Below are positions 1-8,443 of a stretch of DNA of 64,000 nucleotides, one piece after another. Source of the stretch: Candidatus Shikimatogenerans bostrichidophilus (GTDB taxonomy: Bacteria; Bacteroidota; Bacteroidia; Flavobacteriales; Blattabacteriaceae); NCBI GenBank assembly GCA_029851385.1, contig CP099833.1, positions 16,001 to 80,000 of the forward strand, in the 5' to 3' direction. The notes under the pieces are model-generated. The model was not told the origin of the DNA, searched no databases, and saw only the letters and a list, made by a program, of their open reading frames with translations. Each line of letters starts with the position of its first letter. Positions within the stretch are counted from its first letter, which is position 1. The translations under genes and the position numbers were made by a program.

Positions 1-411
1 AATAGAAATAACATAAGTAAATGTACTTGTATGTTTCAAGAAGAATTTATAAAAAATTTATTATATGATAAGTTAAAATATAATAGTAGATTGTCTTTAT
101 TATTTAATATGTATTATAAACTAAAAATAAAAAATAAATTTTTAAAAGAAGATTTTTATCCCATACCTAAAGTAAATTCTATATTAGTTAATATAATGCC
201 TAAAAATATTAAATATAATATAAATATAAATAAATTTAAGAAATTTATAAAAGAAATATTTAAATATAAAAGAAAAATTTTAAAAAATTCATTCAAAAGA
301 ATATATAAAAAAAAATATAAATATGATAATCCTATCTTTTATAAAAGACCAGAAGATTTAACTCTCAATGAATATTTAATAATATATAAAATATATAGAA
401 ATGAAATATAG
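1..411 (+). CDS. rsmA: 16S rRNA dimethyladenosine transferase RsmA (KsgA), 3' part
   Basis: Methylates the two adjacent adenines near the 3' end of 16S rRNA late in 30S assembly. The frame is open from base 1, so the gene is cut by the window edge and the SAM-binding domain lies upstream. What remains is the C-terminal part: an MFQEEF segment matching the family's M-x-QKE motif, then FYPIPKVNS, the F-P-P-K-V-x-S signature. The stop is TAG. The end overlaps era by 11 bp, implying a shared transcript. The first ATG in view (31) is internal, not the true start. Confidence 0.88.
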   Translation, partial: NRNNISKCTCMFQEEFIKNLLYDKLKYNSRLSLLFNMYYKLKIKNKFLKEDFYPIPKVNSILVNIMPKNIKYNININKFKKFIKEIFKYKRKILKNSFKRIYKKKYKYDNPIFYKRPEDLTLNEYLIIYKIYRNEI

Positions 412-1249
412 CAATATTATTAGTATTATAGGATTAACTAATGTAGGTAAATCTTATATATATAATAAAATATTAGGTAAATATAAATCTTATATACATA
501 AAAAGAATAATTTTACCATTAATTTAATATATAATACTATTTATATAAATAAAATTAAAAATTTAATTATAGATACTCCCGGATATAATAATAATAATTA
601 TAATAAATTTTCTTATTATTTAAGAACTAAAATACTAGATATTATTGACGATTCTAATATAATTATATATATAACAAAAAATAATAGGTATATTAAGGAT
701 AATATTTTTTTAAAAAAAATTAGAAATAAAATAAATAATAAAAAAAGTATTTTAATTTTTTTAAATAAAAAAAAAGAAAAAATTAATTTAATTTATTTAA
801 AATATTTTAAATTACAAAATATAATTATTATAAATAAATCTATAAAAATTAATAAATTAATTATTAATAAATTAGCAAAAATAATTAATAATGATAAAAA
901 ATATAATTATTATTTTTATGAAGATAATAAATATTATATAATTGATTCAATAAGGAATTTAATATATACTGAATATTATAAAGAAATTCCATATTCTATA
1001 TTTATTTATAATATAAATATTATTAAGTATAAATTTTTGTATAAAATTATTATATATATAGTTATAGAGAAGGAATCACAAAGGAAGATATTAATTGGAT
1101 ATAATATGAATAAAATAAATGTAATTAAGAAAAAAATAAGAAAATTAATAGATATTAAATATAAGATTAAAAATATAAGATTAGAATTCAATATAAAGAT
1201 TTTAAGGTGGAAAAATAATAATTTATTTTTAAAAAAAAATTATATATAA
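401..1249 (+). CDS. era: GTPase Era
   Basis: Ribosome-assembly GTPase that binds the 3' end of 16S rRNA. At 282 aa it is near the usual ~300. G1 is GLTNVGKS (about residues 11-18) and G3 is DTPG. The C-terminal KH domain is recognisable from ESQRKILIGYN, matching the family's 'ERxSQKxIIIG'. The G4 site is NKKK instead of NKxD, so guanine specificity may be relaxed. It overlaps rsmA by 11 bp; the two act on the same end of 16S rRNA. Confidence 0.9.
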   Translation: MKYSNIISIIGLTNVGKSYIYNKILGKYKSYIHKKNNFTINLIYNTIYINKIKNLIIDTPGYNNNNYNKFSYYLRTKILDIIDDSNIIIYITKNNRYIKDNIFLKKIRNKINNKKSILIFLNKKKEKINLIYLKYFKLQNIIIINKSIKINKLIINKLAKIINNDKKYNYYFYEDNKYYIIDSIRNLIYTEYYKEIPYSIFIYNINIIKYKFLYKIIIYIVIEKESQRKILIGYNMNKINVIKKKIRKLIDIKYKIKNIRLEFNIKILRWKNNNLFLKKNYI

Positions 1250-1279
1250 AATTTATATAATTAAATTTATTATAAAAAA

Positions 1280-2683
1280 ATGAGGGTAATATTAAAAAAA
1301 TATAAAAATAAAAAATATAAATATGGATTTCATACGAATATAAAATCTAAGACTTTACCTATAGGTATAAATTCTAAGATTATAAAAAAGATATCTAATT
1401 TAAAAAAAGAACCTGGATGGATGTTAAGAATTAGATTAAAAGCATATAAATATTGGAAAAGTATAAAAAATAAATATCCTAAATGGGCTAATCTAAAATA
1501 TAATAAAATTGATTTTAATAATATTAGTTATTATTCTGGTATATTAAATAAAAAGAATAAAAAAATTAAAAAAACTTTTAATAAATTAGGATTACCTATC
1601 AAGAATAAAAATATTTCTATAGATTATATATTCGATTCAGTAAGTATTAAAACAACTTTAAATAAAATATTAAAAAAACATGGTATAATTTTCTGTCCTA
1701 TTAGTAAAGCTATAATAAAATATCCTAAATTAGTTAGAAAATATTTAGGTAGTGTAGTACCATATAATGATAATTTTTATTCTGCATTAAATACTAGTGT
1801 ATTTTCAGATGGATCATTTTGTTATATTCCTAAAGGAGTAAAGTGCCCTATTGAATTATCTACTTATTTTAGAATTAATAATGGATTAATAGGTCAATTT
1901 GAAAGAACGTTAATTATAGTAGATGATCAAGCTTCAGTAAGTTATTTAGAGGGATGTACAGCTCCTATAAGATTAAAAAATCAATTACATGCAGCTGTAG
2001 TAGAATTAATAGCTTTAAATAGGTCTAATATAAAATATTCAACTATACAGAATTGGTATCCTGGAGATAAAAATGGTAATGGTGGTATTTTAAATTTTGT
2101 AACTAAAAGAGGTATATGTGGTAATGAGTCAAAAATTTCTTGGATACAAGTAGAAACTGGATCTTCAGTAACTTGGAAATATCCTTCATGTATATTAAAA
2201 GGAAATAAATCAATAGGTGAATTTAGATCTATATCTTTTACTAAAAATTATCAACAGATAGATACAGGTAGCAAAATGATACATATAGGTAGAAATACAA
2301 GTAGTTTAATAATATCTAAAGGTATATCCGCAAATAATTCTAAAAATACTTATAGAGGATTAGTTAATATAGATAAAAAAGCAATAAATTCTAAAAATTA
2401 TACACAATGTGATTCTATGTTAATAGGTAATAATTCTAGCACTTATACATATCCTAATATAATATCTAAAAATAAAAGTTCTATAATAGAACATGAATCT
2501 ACTATATCAAGAATAGAAGAAGAACAAATTTTTTATTGTAATCAAAGAGGATTTAATAATGAAAAAGCTATGTCTGTAATAGTGAATGGATATACTTATG
2601 ATATAATTAATAAATTACCATTAGAATTCGTATTAGAGGCTAAAGAGTTATTAGATATAGAAATGAAAAATTCTTTAGGATAA
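1280..2683 (+). CDS. sufB: Fe-S cluster assembly scaffold protein SufB
   Basis: Scaffold subunit of the SufBC2D complex that builds Fe-S clusters in the cytosol. It is 467 aa, close to the normal ~480. Recognisable blocks are FCYIPKGVKCPIELSTYFRIN-like text around residue 185, the repeated beta-helix core, and a C-terminal EAKELLDIEMKNSLG. It is the first gene of sufB-sufC-sufD-sufS, starting 30 bp after era. Sequence conservation is high compared with the neighbours, consistent with a functional protein. Confidence 0.95.
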   Translation: MRVILKKYKNKKYKYGFHTNIKSKTLPIGINSKIIKKISNLKKEPGWMLRIRLKAYKYWKSIKNKYPKWANLKYNKIDFNNISYYSGILNKKNKKIKKTFNKLGLPIKNKNISIDYIFDSVSIKTTLNKILKKHGIIFCPISKAIIKYPKLVRKYLGSVVPYNDNFYSALNTSVFSDGSFCYIPKGVKCPIELSTYFRINNGLIGQFERTLIIVDDQASVSYLEGCTAPIRLKNQLHAAVVELIALNRSNIKYSTIQNWYPGDKNGNGGILNFVTKRGICGNESKISWIQVETGSSVTWKYPSCILKGNKSIGEFRSISFTKNYQQIDTGSKMIHIGRNTSSLIISKGISANNSKNTYRGLVNIDKKAINSKNYTQCDSMLIGNNSSTYTYPNIISKNKSSIIEHESTISRIEEEQIFYCNQRGFNNEKAMSVIVNGYTYDIINKLPLEFVLEAKELLDIEMKNSLG

Positions 2684-2706
2684 AATTATAAATAAAATAA
2701 AATAAG

Positions 2707-3408
2707 ATGTTAAAAATAAGAAAATTATATGTAAATATAAAAAATAAAATAATATTAAAAAATATAAATTTAAATATTAAAAAAAGAGAAATTCATATAT
2801 TAATGGGACCAAATGGATCTGGTAAAAGTACTTTATCATATGTTATTACTAGGAAACCGAATTATAATATTGTTAAAGGTGATATAATATTAAATAATAA
2901 AATAATAAATAAATTATCTCCTGATAAAATATCTAAATTAGGTATCTTTTTATCATTTCAAAATCCTATAGAAATAGAAGGTATAAATATGCTTAAATAT
3001 TTAAAGTATTTAAATAATAATATAACATATAAAAAAATAAAAGAATATTGTAATTTATTAAATATAGATATTAATAAATTGTCAAGATTTTTTAATTCAG
3101 GATTTTCTGGTGGTGAAAAGAAAAAAAATGAAATTTTACAATTATTAATATTAAAACCAAAGTTAATTATATTAGATGAAATAGATTCAGGATTAGATAT
3201 AGATACTATTAATATAATATTTAGAATATTAAATAATTATTTTTTAAAAAAAAAATGCTCTATTATAATAATTACTCATAATACAAATATAGTAAAATAT
3301 ATAAATCCTAATAAAGTACATATTATAAATAAAGGAAAAATAACATTCACTGGAAATAAAGAAGTAATTAATAAAATTGTTAAATATGGATATAATAACT
3401 ATAAATAA
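2707..3408 (+). CDS. sufC: Fe-S cluster assembly ATPase SufC
   Basis: ABC-type ATPase that drives conformational change in SufBD. All motifs are visible: Walker A GPNGSGKST (about residues 34-42), a Q-loop in LSFQNP, signature FSGGEKKKNE, Walker B LIILDEIDSGLD, and the switch histidine in ITHNTN. It is 233 aa, near the usual ~250. It lies 23 bp after sufB and 9 bp before sufD, so it is co-transcribed. Confidence 0.95.
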   Translation: MLKIRKLYVNIKNKIILKNINLNIKKREIHILMGPNGSGKSTLSYVITRKPNYNIVKGDIILNNKIINKLSPDKISKLGIFLSFQNPIEIEGINMLKYLKYLNNNITYKKIKEYCNLLNIDINKLSRFFNSGFSGGEKKKNEILQLLILKPKLIILDEIDSGLDIDTINIIFRILNNYFLKKKCSIIIITHNTNIVKYINPNKVHIINKGKITFTGNKEVINKIVKYGYNNYK

Positions 3409-3417
3409 AAAAATAAT

Positions 3418-4401
3418 ATGTATTTAATACATAATAAAATAAAATATTATAAAAATTTTAATATAAATATAATATTTATAAATAATTATTTAAAAGAAAT
3501 TTATTGTATTAATAAAGAAATAAAAATAGAATGTATTAAAAATGAATCTATTATATATATAAAAATTATAAATATTAAAAAGGAAAATGTTAGTATTAAC
3601 TTATTATTAAATTATAATTATTTTAATTTTGTAAATATTTTTAAAATTAATAAATTAAAAATTATTATAGGTAAATATATTAATATATTATTAATAGAAA
3701 AATATAATTTATATGGATTAAATTTATTATTTAATTATAATATTATAAAAATTTTAATAAAAGATAAAAGTAATTTAAAATATTTAAAAAATAAAAACAA
3801 TAAAATTTTTAGTTTAAATAAAATATATATATATCAAATTAGAAGTAAAGTAGATATATATGATTTAGATATTTATGATTTAAATTCTATTAATTATATT
3901 ACTATAAAGAATCTATCAGATAATTGTATAAATAATATATATGGTATTTATATATTAAATAATAATCAATTTTTAAAAAATAAATTTTATTATATTAATA
4001 AATATAATAATTGTAAAAATTATCAAAAATTCATAGGTATTTTTAACGATTATAGTAAAATAAAATTAAAAGGAGTAATTTTTATAAAAAAAAGAACTAG
4101 AAATAATATAAGTTATCAACATTTTATTAATTATATACTTTCTAATAATGTTTATATTAATGTAAAACCATATTTAAATATTTATAGTAATAATGTTAAA
4201 TGTAGCCATGGTGTAAATATGGGTAAAATAGATAATAATATAATTTATTATTTATTGTCTAGGGGTATAAGTAAATTAAAATCTAAAACATTATATTTTT
4301 TATCTATATTATATAATGATATTAAGGATAAGAATATATTGTATCTAATAAAAAATAAAATAAAAAATAAAATTAAAGAATGTTTAGTAAAAAAGAAATA
4401 A
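3418..4401 (+). CDS. sufD: Fe-S cluster assembly protein SufD
   Basis: Partner of SufB in the SufBC2D scaffold. At 327 aa it is shorter and much more divergent than typical SufD (~400-440). The C-terminal core is clear: KCSHGVNMGKIDNN followed by YYLLSRGISK, matching the conserved 'CSHG...G..D....YL.SRG' block. The N-terminal half is eroded, low-complexity I/N/K sequence. The end overlaps sufS by 22 bp. Confidence 0.88.
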   Translation: MYLIHNKIKYYKNFNINIIFINNYLKEIYCINKEIKIECIKNESIIYIKIINIKKENVSINLLLNYNYFNFVNIFKINKLKIIIGKYINILLIEKYNLYGLNLLFNYNIIKILIKDKSNLKYLKNKNNKIFSLNKIYIYQIRSKVDIYDLDIYDLNSINYITIKNLSDNCINNIYGIYILNNNQFLKNKFYYINKYNNCKNYQKFIGIFNDYSKIKLKGVIFIKKRTRNNISYQHFINYILSNNVYINVKPYLNIYSNNVKCSHGVNMGKIDNNIIYYLLSRGISKLKSKTLYFLSILYNDIKDKNILYLIKNKIKNKIKECLVKKK

Positions 4402-5609
4402 AAAAAATAAGGTTAAATTTTCCTATACTTAAAAAAAAAATATTAGGTCAAAGAATAATATATTTTGATAATTCGTCTACTACACAAAAACCTAAATTCT
4501 TAATAAGAAGTATAAATAATTATTATTTAAATTATAATTCTAATATAAATAGAATTAATTATTATTTAAGTAATAAAACTAATTTATTAATAGAAAAGAC
4601 TAGGATATATTTAAAAAAATTTATAAATGCAAAATTTAGTAGTGAAATTATATTTACTAAGGGTACGACAGAGTCTATAAATTTAATATCTAAATCATTG
4701 AATTTTAAAAAAAATGATGAAATAGTAATTACGGGATTAGAACATCATTCTAATATATTGCCTTGGCAATTATTAAGAATAGAAAAGAATATAAGATTAA
4801 GGGTAGTAAGAATTAACAGTCAATATAATATATCATTAAGTACGTTATCTAATTATATTAATAAAAATACTAAAATAGTTTCTATTACTCATATATCTAA
4901 TGTATTTGGTACTATTTTACCTATAGAATCTATAGTGAAATATATAAGATCTTATAATCCTAATATATTGATTTTATTAGATAGTGCACAATCTATAGCA
5001 CATATTCCTATAGATGTACAGAAATTAGATATTGATTTTTTAGTTTTTTCTGCTCATAAGATATATGGTCCTACTGGGTTAGGTATTTTATATGGAAAAA
5101 AAGAGATATTAAAATCTATGAATAAATATCAAGTAGGTGGTAATATGGTTAAAGATGTAAAAATTAAAAGGACCTTATATTTATCTATTCCTAATAAATT
5201 TGAAGCTGGTACTCCGAATATATCTTCAATTATATCTTTTTATTCTGTATTAAAATATATTAGATATTTAAATATAAATAGGATATATTCATATGAAAAA
5301 AGTTTATTAGAATATACTAAAAAATTATTTTTAAAAAATAATAAAATAATATCATATACTAGTAAAAATTTAAATACAACTTCTATATTCTCTTTTAATA
5401 TTAAAAAAATTAATAATTTTGATATAGGATGTTTATTAAATAATTATGCTATATTTGTAAGGACTGGGTATCAATGCTCTCAACCATTATTTCAGATGTT
5501 AAAAATTAAAAATGGATGTGTTAGAATTAGTTATGGAGTATATAATAATAAAGAAGAAATTAAAAAAGTATATAATAGTATATTAAAAATTATTAAAGAA
5601 TATTCATAA
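4380..5609 (+). CDS. sufS: Cysteine desulfurase SufS
   Basis: PLP enzyme releasing sulfur from cysteine for Fe-S clusters and probably for tRNA thiolation by MnmA. It has full length (409 aa). Visible are TKGTTESIN and LEHHSNILPW near the PLP pocket, the lysine in SAHKIYGPTG, the substrate-binding FEAGTPNI, and the catalytic cysteine in RTGYQCSQPL. The start overlaps sufD by 22 bp. No sufE or sufU is present in this window. Its tail overlaps the convergent DUF4295 gene by 6 bp. Confidence 0.95.
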   Translation: MFSKKEIKKIRLNFPILKKKILGQRIIYFDNSSTTQKPKFLIRSINNYYLNYNSNINRINYYLSNKTNLLIEKTRIYLKKFINAKFSSEIIFTKGTTESINLISKSLNFKKNDEIVITGLEHHSNILPWQLLRIEKNIRLRVVRINSQYNISLSTLSNYINKNTKIVSITHISNVFGTILPIESIVKYIRSYNPNILILLDSAQSIAHIPIDVQKLDIDFLVFSAHKIYGPTGLGILYGKKEILKSMNKYQVGGNMVKDVKIKRTLYLSIPNKFEAGTPNISSIISFYSVLKYIRYLNINRIYSYEKSLLEYTKKLFLKNNKIISYTSKNLNTTSIFSFNIKKINNFDIGCLLNNYAIFVRTGYQCSQPLFQMLKIKNGCVRISYGVYNNKEEIKKVYNSILKIIKEYS

Positions 5610-5705
5610 AATATTCTTTAAATATTCTTCTTTTACAAATTTTGTTATAAATTTATATTTTTTTTTCTTTTTTATCATTTTTATATATTTGAAAATTTTT
5701 CCCAT
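5604..5705 (-). CDS. DUF4295 family small protein
   Basis: A 33-residue reading frame, MGKIFKYIKMIKKKKKYKF and onward, ending in TGA. In Bacteroidota a ~50-residue DUF4295 protein of unknown role follows rpmB-rpmG. This peptide has the same place, the family's 'K.IKMVK....Y.F.E' pattern (KYIKMIK...YKF), and a compatible C-terminus. It is shorter because the N-terminus is trimmed. It contains a run of nine A and overlaps the sufS end by 6 bp. Family assignment is from memory of the pattern, so moderate. Confidence 0.55.
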   Translation of the reverse strand: MGKIFKYIKMIKKKKKYKFITKFVKEEYLKNIL

Positions 5706-5718
5706 TTTATTAATAGTT

Positions 5719-5880
5719 TTATATTTCTTTATGTATAGTTCTTCTTCTTAAAATATAATTATATTTTTTTAAAATAATTTTATTATTTTTTTTAGAATTC
5801 TTATAAGTATAATATCTAGTTTTATTATTTTTATTTTTACTTTCGATACATTCTAAAATAATATATTTTCTATTTCTCAT
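5719..5880 (-). CDS. rpmG: 50S ribosomal protein L33
   Basis: Small E-site-side protein of the large subunit. This 53-residue frame starts MRNRKYIILECIES, matching the L33 'VILECTE' opening, includes RYYTYKNS, and ends LRRRTIHKEI, matching 'L.R.T.HKE.K'. It starts 1 bp after the rpmB stop, the usual Bacteroidota rpmB-rpmG order. Only one cysteine remains, so it is the zinc-free type. Confidence 0.92.
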   Translation of the reverse strand: MRNRKYIILECIESKNKNNKTRYYTYKNSKKNNKIILKKYNYILRRRTIHKEI

Positions 5881-5881
5881 A

Positions 5882-6082
5882 TTAAATAATTAACCCCTTT
5901 TTTTTTAATATTCTTAATCCTTTAATAGAAATCTTTATTCTTTCCCATTTATTATTTTTTAAATTATAAATTCTTTTTTTAAATATATTAGCCTTAAACC
6001 ATCTTTTAGTTTTATGATTTGAATTAGACCTTTTATAACCATTAAATGATTTTTTTTTAGTAATATTACAAATTCTAGACAT
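5882..6082 (-). CDS. rpmB: 50S ribosomal protein L28
   Basis: Large-subunit protein of 66 aa (usual ~78). MSRICNITKKK, the TKRWFKANI block and the C-terminal KGLRILKKKG match L28 closely. It is first in a minus-strand rpmB-rpmG-DUF4295 unit whose promoter must lie in the 47-bp gap shared with the divergent DUF4290 gene. Confidence 0.93.
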   Translation of the reverse strand: MSRICNITKKKSFNGYKRSNSNHKTKRWFKANIFKKRIYNLKNNKWERIKISIKGLRILKKKGLII

Positions 6083-6129
6083 TATTATATAAATAATTAA
6101 ATAAAAAAAATAAAATAAAATTTAATAAA

Positions 6130-6684
6130 ATGAAATATAATATATATAAAAGACAATTAATATATCCAGAATATGGTAGGAATATTCAAAAATTAATAAA
6201 TAAAATTAGTAATATAAAAAATAATGAAATAAAAAAATTTAATATTAATCATATTTATAATTTTATGATAAATATTAATAATAAAATAAAAAGTTATTAT
6301 TCTGATTATAAAAAAAAAATTAGTATACAATTATTTTATTTATCAAATAAAAAAATATTATTAAATAATTTATATAATATAAAAAATATATTATTAAAAA
6401 AAAATATCGATAAAAAAAATATTATCCTATTAATGAAAAAAAAATATATTAATAGTAAGAAAAATAAATATAAATATTATGGAAACAATATAATTATATC
6501 GCTTTTTATTATATTAAATTTTAAAAAAATTAAAATTAATTACATTAATAATTTATTAGATTTAATGAAGAGGAAATATTTAAAATGGAATAAAATAAAA
6601 ACAATAAATAATTTTATTATTTATTATGATATCTATAGAATAACTAATGGTAAGATAAATATATTAAATTTTATTTATAAATAA
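6130..6684 (+). CDS. DUF4290 family protein
   Basis: Function unknown. The opening MKYNIYKRQLIYPEYGRNIQK matches the Bacteroidota DUF4290 signature 'MEYNT.R..LI.PEYGRN.Q'. It is 184 aa, slightly short of the usual ~200, with the rest strongly K/I/N-biased. It lies between divergent rpmB and tRNA-Val/map. Its survival in so small a genome suggests a core role, probably tied to translation or RNA, but nothing in the sequence shows which. Confidence 0.75.
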   Translation: MKYNIYKRQLIYPEYGRNIQKLINKISNIKNNEIKKFNINHIYNFMININNKIKSYYSDYKKKISIQLFYLSNKKILLNNLYNIKNILLKKNIDKKNIILLMKKKYINSKKNKYKYYGNNIIISLFIILNFKKIKINYINNLLDLMKRKYLKWNKIKTINNFIIYYDIYRITNGKINILNFIYK

Positions 6685-6714
6685 AAAAAATTATATTAAT
6701 ATTATTAAGAAATA

Positions 6715-6789
6715 GGGTGGTTAGCTCAGTTGGTTTAGAGCGTTTGCCCTACAAGCAAAAAGTCACTAGTTCGAATCTAGTACCACCCA
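6715..6789 (+). tRNA. tRNA-Val (anticodon UAC)
   Basis: A 75-nt cloverleaf. Acceptor strand GGGTGGT pairs with ACCACCC, discriminator A. The anticodon loop is CCTACAA (anticodon TAC) on a TTTGC/GCAAA stem, and the T-loop is TTCGAAT. CCA is not encoded and must be added after transcription. Confidence 0.96.
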
Positions 6790-6820
6790 TAGAAAAAATA
6801 TATAAAAAATTATATATTTA

Positions 6821-7573
6821 ATGATAGACATAAAAAATAAAATTAAAATTATTAAAAATAACGCAATTATAGCATCTAAAACGTTAGGTTTATTATCAAA
6901 TTATATATATCCAGGTATAAATTTATTATTATTAGATAAAATAGCTAAAGAATATATAATGGATAACAAAGGATATCCTGCTTTTTTAGGACTATATAAC
7001 TATCCGTACTCTATATGTACATCCTTAAATAACGAAGTTGCTCATGGATTACCTAGAGATATAAATTTAAAAGATGGAGATATTATAACTATAGATTGTG
7101 GAGTTTTTAAAAATAAATATTATAGTGATATTGCATATACTTTTCCCGTTGGAAATATTAGTAAAAAAAATATTAAATTATTATTATTTACTAAAAAATC
7201 ATTATATATAGGTATATATTCTTGTAAAATAGGTAAGCATATTGGTAATATAGGTTATAATATAAATAAATATATATCCTATAAAAATTTATATGTAGTA
7301 AAAGATTTATATGGTCATGGAATTGGTAAGAAATTACACGAAAATCCAATTATACCTAATTATGGTAATAAATTATCTGGCGATATTATAAAAAATGGTA
7401 TGACATTATCAATAGAACCTATGGTAAATATAGGATCTAGTAAAATAATATTATCAAGAGATAAGTGGACTTTTAAAACTATAAATAATAAAAATTCTGC
7501 TCATTATGAACATAATATTGCTATAATAAATAATAAAGTTAAAATATTATCTACATTTAAATATATTAAATAA
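6821..7573 (+). CDS. map: Methionine aminopeptidase, type I
   Basis: Removes the N-terminal methionine from nascent proteins. It has full family length (250 aa). The metal ligands and key residues are in place: H in NNEVAHGLP, D in TIDCGVF and YSDIAYTF, H in YGHGIGKKLHENP, E in LSIEPM, E in HYEHNIAI. It precedes the ribosomal superoperon by 11 bp, probably as its first gene. In many relatives map lies nearer secY/infA, so its position here may be rearranged. Confidence 0.95.
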   Translation: MIDIKNKIKIIKNNAIIASKTLGLLSNYIYPGINLLLLDKIAKEYIMDNKGYPAFLGLYNYPYSICTSLNNEVAHGLPRDINLKDGDIITIDCGVFKNKYYSDIAYTFPVGNISKKNIKLLLFTKKSLYIGIYSCKIGKHIGNIGYNINKYISYKNLYVVKDLYGHGIGKKLHENPIIPNYGNKLSGDIIKNGMTLSIEPMVNIGSSKIILSRDKWTFKTINNKNSAHYEHNIAIINNKVKILSTFKYIK

Positions 7574-7584
7574 ATATATAATAT

Positions 7585-7953
7585 ATGCCAACAATACAAC
7601 AATTAATAAAAAATAAAAGAAAAAAAAATATAAATAAATCTAAATCTCCTGCACTTAAAAAATCACCACAAAAAAAAGGTATATGCTTAAAAGTTTATAC
7701 TACTACTCCTAAAAAACCTAATTCTGCACTTAGAAAGGTAGCGAGGGTAAAATTAACAGAAGGTAATGAAATAAATGCATATATAAAAGGTGAAGGACAT
7801 AATTTACAGGAACATTCTATAGTATTAGTAGAAGGAGGACGTGTAAAAGATTTACCTGGTGTTAAATATCACATTATACGTGGTGCTTTAGATACTGATG
7901 GAGTAAAAGATAGAAAAAAGAGTAGAAGTAGATATGGAACTAAAAAAAAATAA
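7585..7953 (+). CDS. rpsL: 30S ribosomal protein S12
   Basis: Decoding-centre protein, 122 aa, full length. It is very well conserved: [17 protein letters not shown], the [19 protein letters not shown] loop that contacts the A site, and a basic C-terminus [14 protein letters not shown]. First gene of the str cluster (rpsL-rpsG-fusA). Confidence 0.98.
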   Translation: MPTIQQLIKNKRKKNINKSKSPALKKSPQKKGICLKVYTTTPKKPNSALRKVARVKLTEGNEINAYIKGEGHNLQEHSIVLVEGGRVKDLPGVKYHIIRGALDTDGVKDRKKSRSRYGTKKK

Positions 7954-7959
7954 ATATAT

Positions 7960-8436
7960 ATGAGAAAAATTAAAAGAAAAAAAAGAATATATAGTAAGGA
8001 TCCTAAATATAACAGTAGTTTAATTACTTATTTCATAAATCATATTATGGTGAACGGTAAAAAATATACTGCTAGTAAAATATTATATAAGTCATTAGGC
8101 TTAATCAAAAATAATTTAAAATCTAAAAATATATCAGAATTAAATGTATTAAAAATAGCTGTTAAAAATTCATCTCCAGAAATAGAAATTAAAACTAGAA
8201 AAATAGGTGGAGCCACTTATAATATACCTATTAAAATTAATAGTAGAAGAAGTAAATATTTAGCTATTAAATGGTTAATTTTAAATTCTAAAAATAGATC
8301 AGAAAATACTATGTATGAAAAATTAGCCAATGAAATATTAAATGCTTATAATGGTATTGGTAATACTATTAAGAAAAAAAATCATATAAATAGTATAGCA
8401 AAATCTAATAAAGCGTTTTCTCATTTTAAATTTTAA
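7960..8436 (+). CDS. rpsG: 30S ribosomal protein S7
   Basis: Primary 16S-binding protein of the 30S head, 158 aa as in the family. MRKIKRKKRIYSKDPKYNS at the start, MVNGKKYTASKI, the core IGGATYNIPI, and RRSKYLAIKWL are recognisable. 6 bp after rpsL and 7 bp before fusA. Confidence 0.97.
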   Translation: MRKIKRKKRIYSKDPKYNSSLITYFINHIMVNGKKYTASKILYKSLGLIKNNLKSKNISELNVLKIAVKNSSPEIEIKTRKIGGATYNIPIKINSRRSKYLAIKWLILNSKNRSENTMYEKLANEILNAYNGIGNTIKKKNHINSIAKSNKAFSHFKF

Positions 8437-8443
8437 TTAACAA

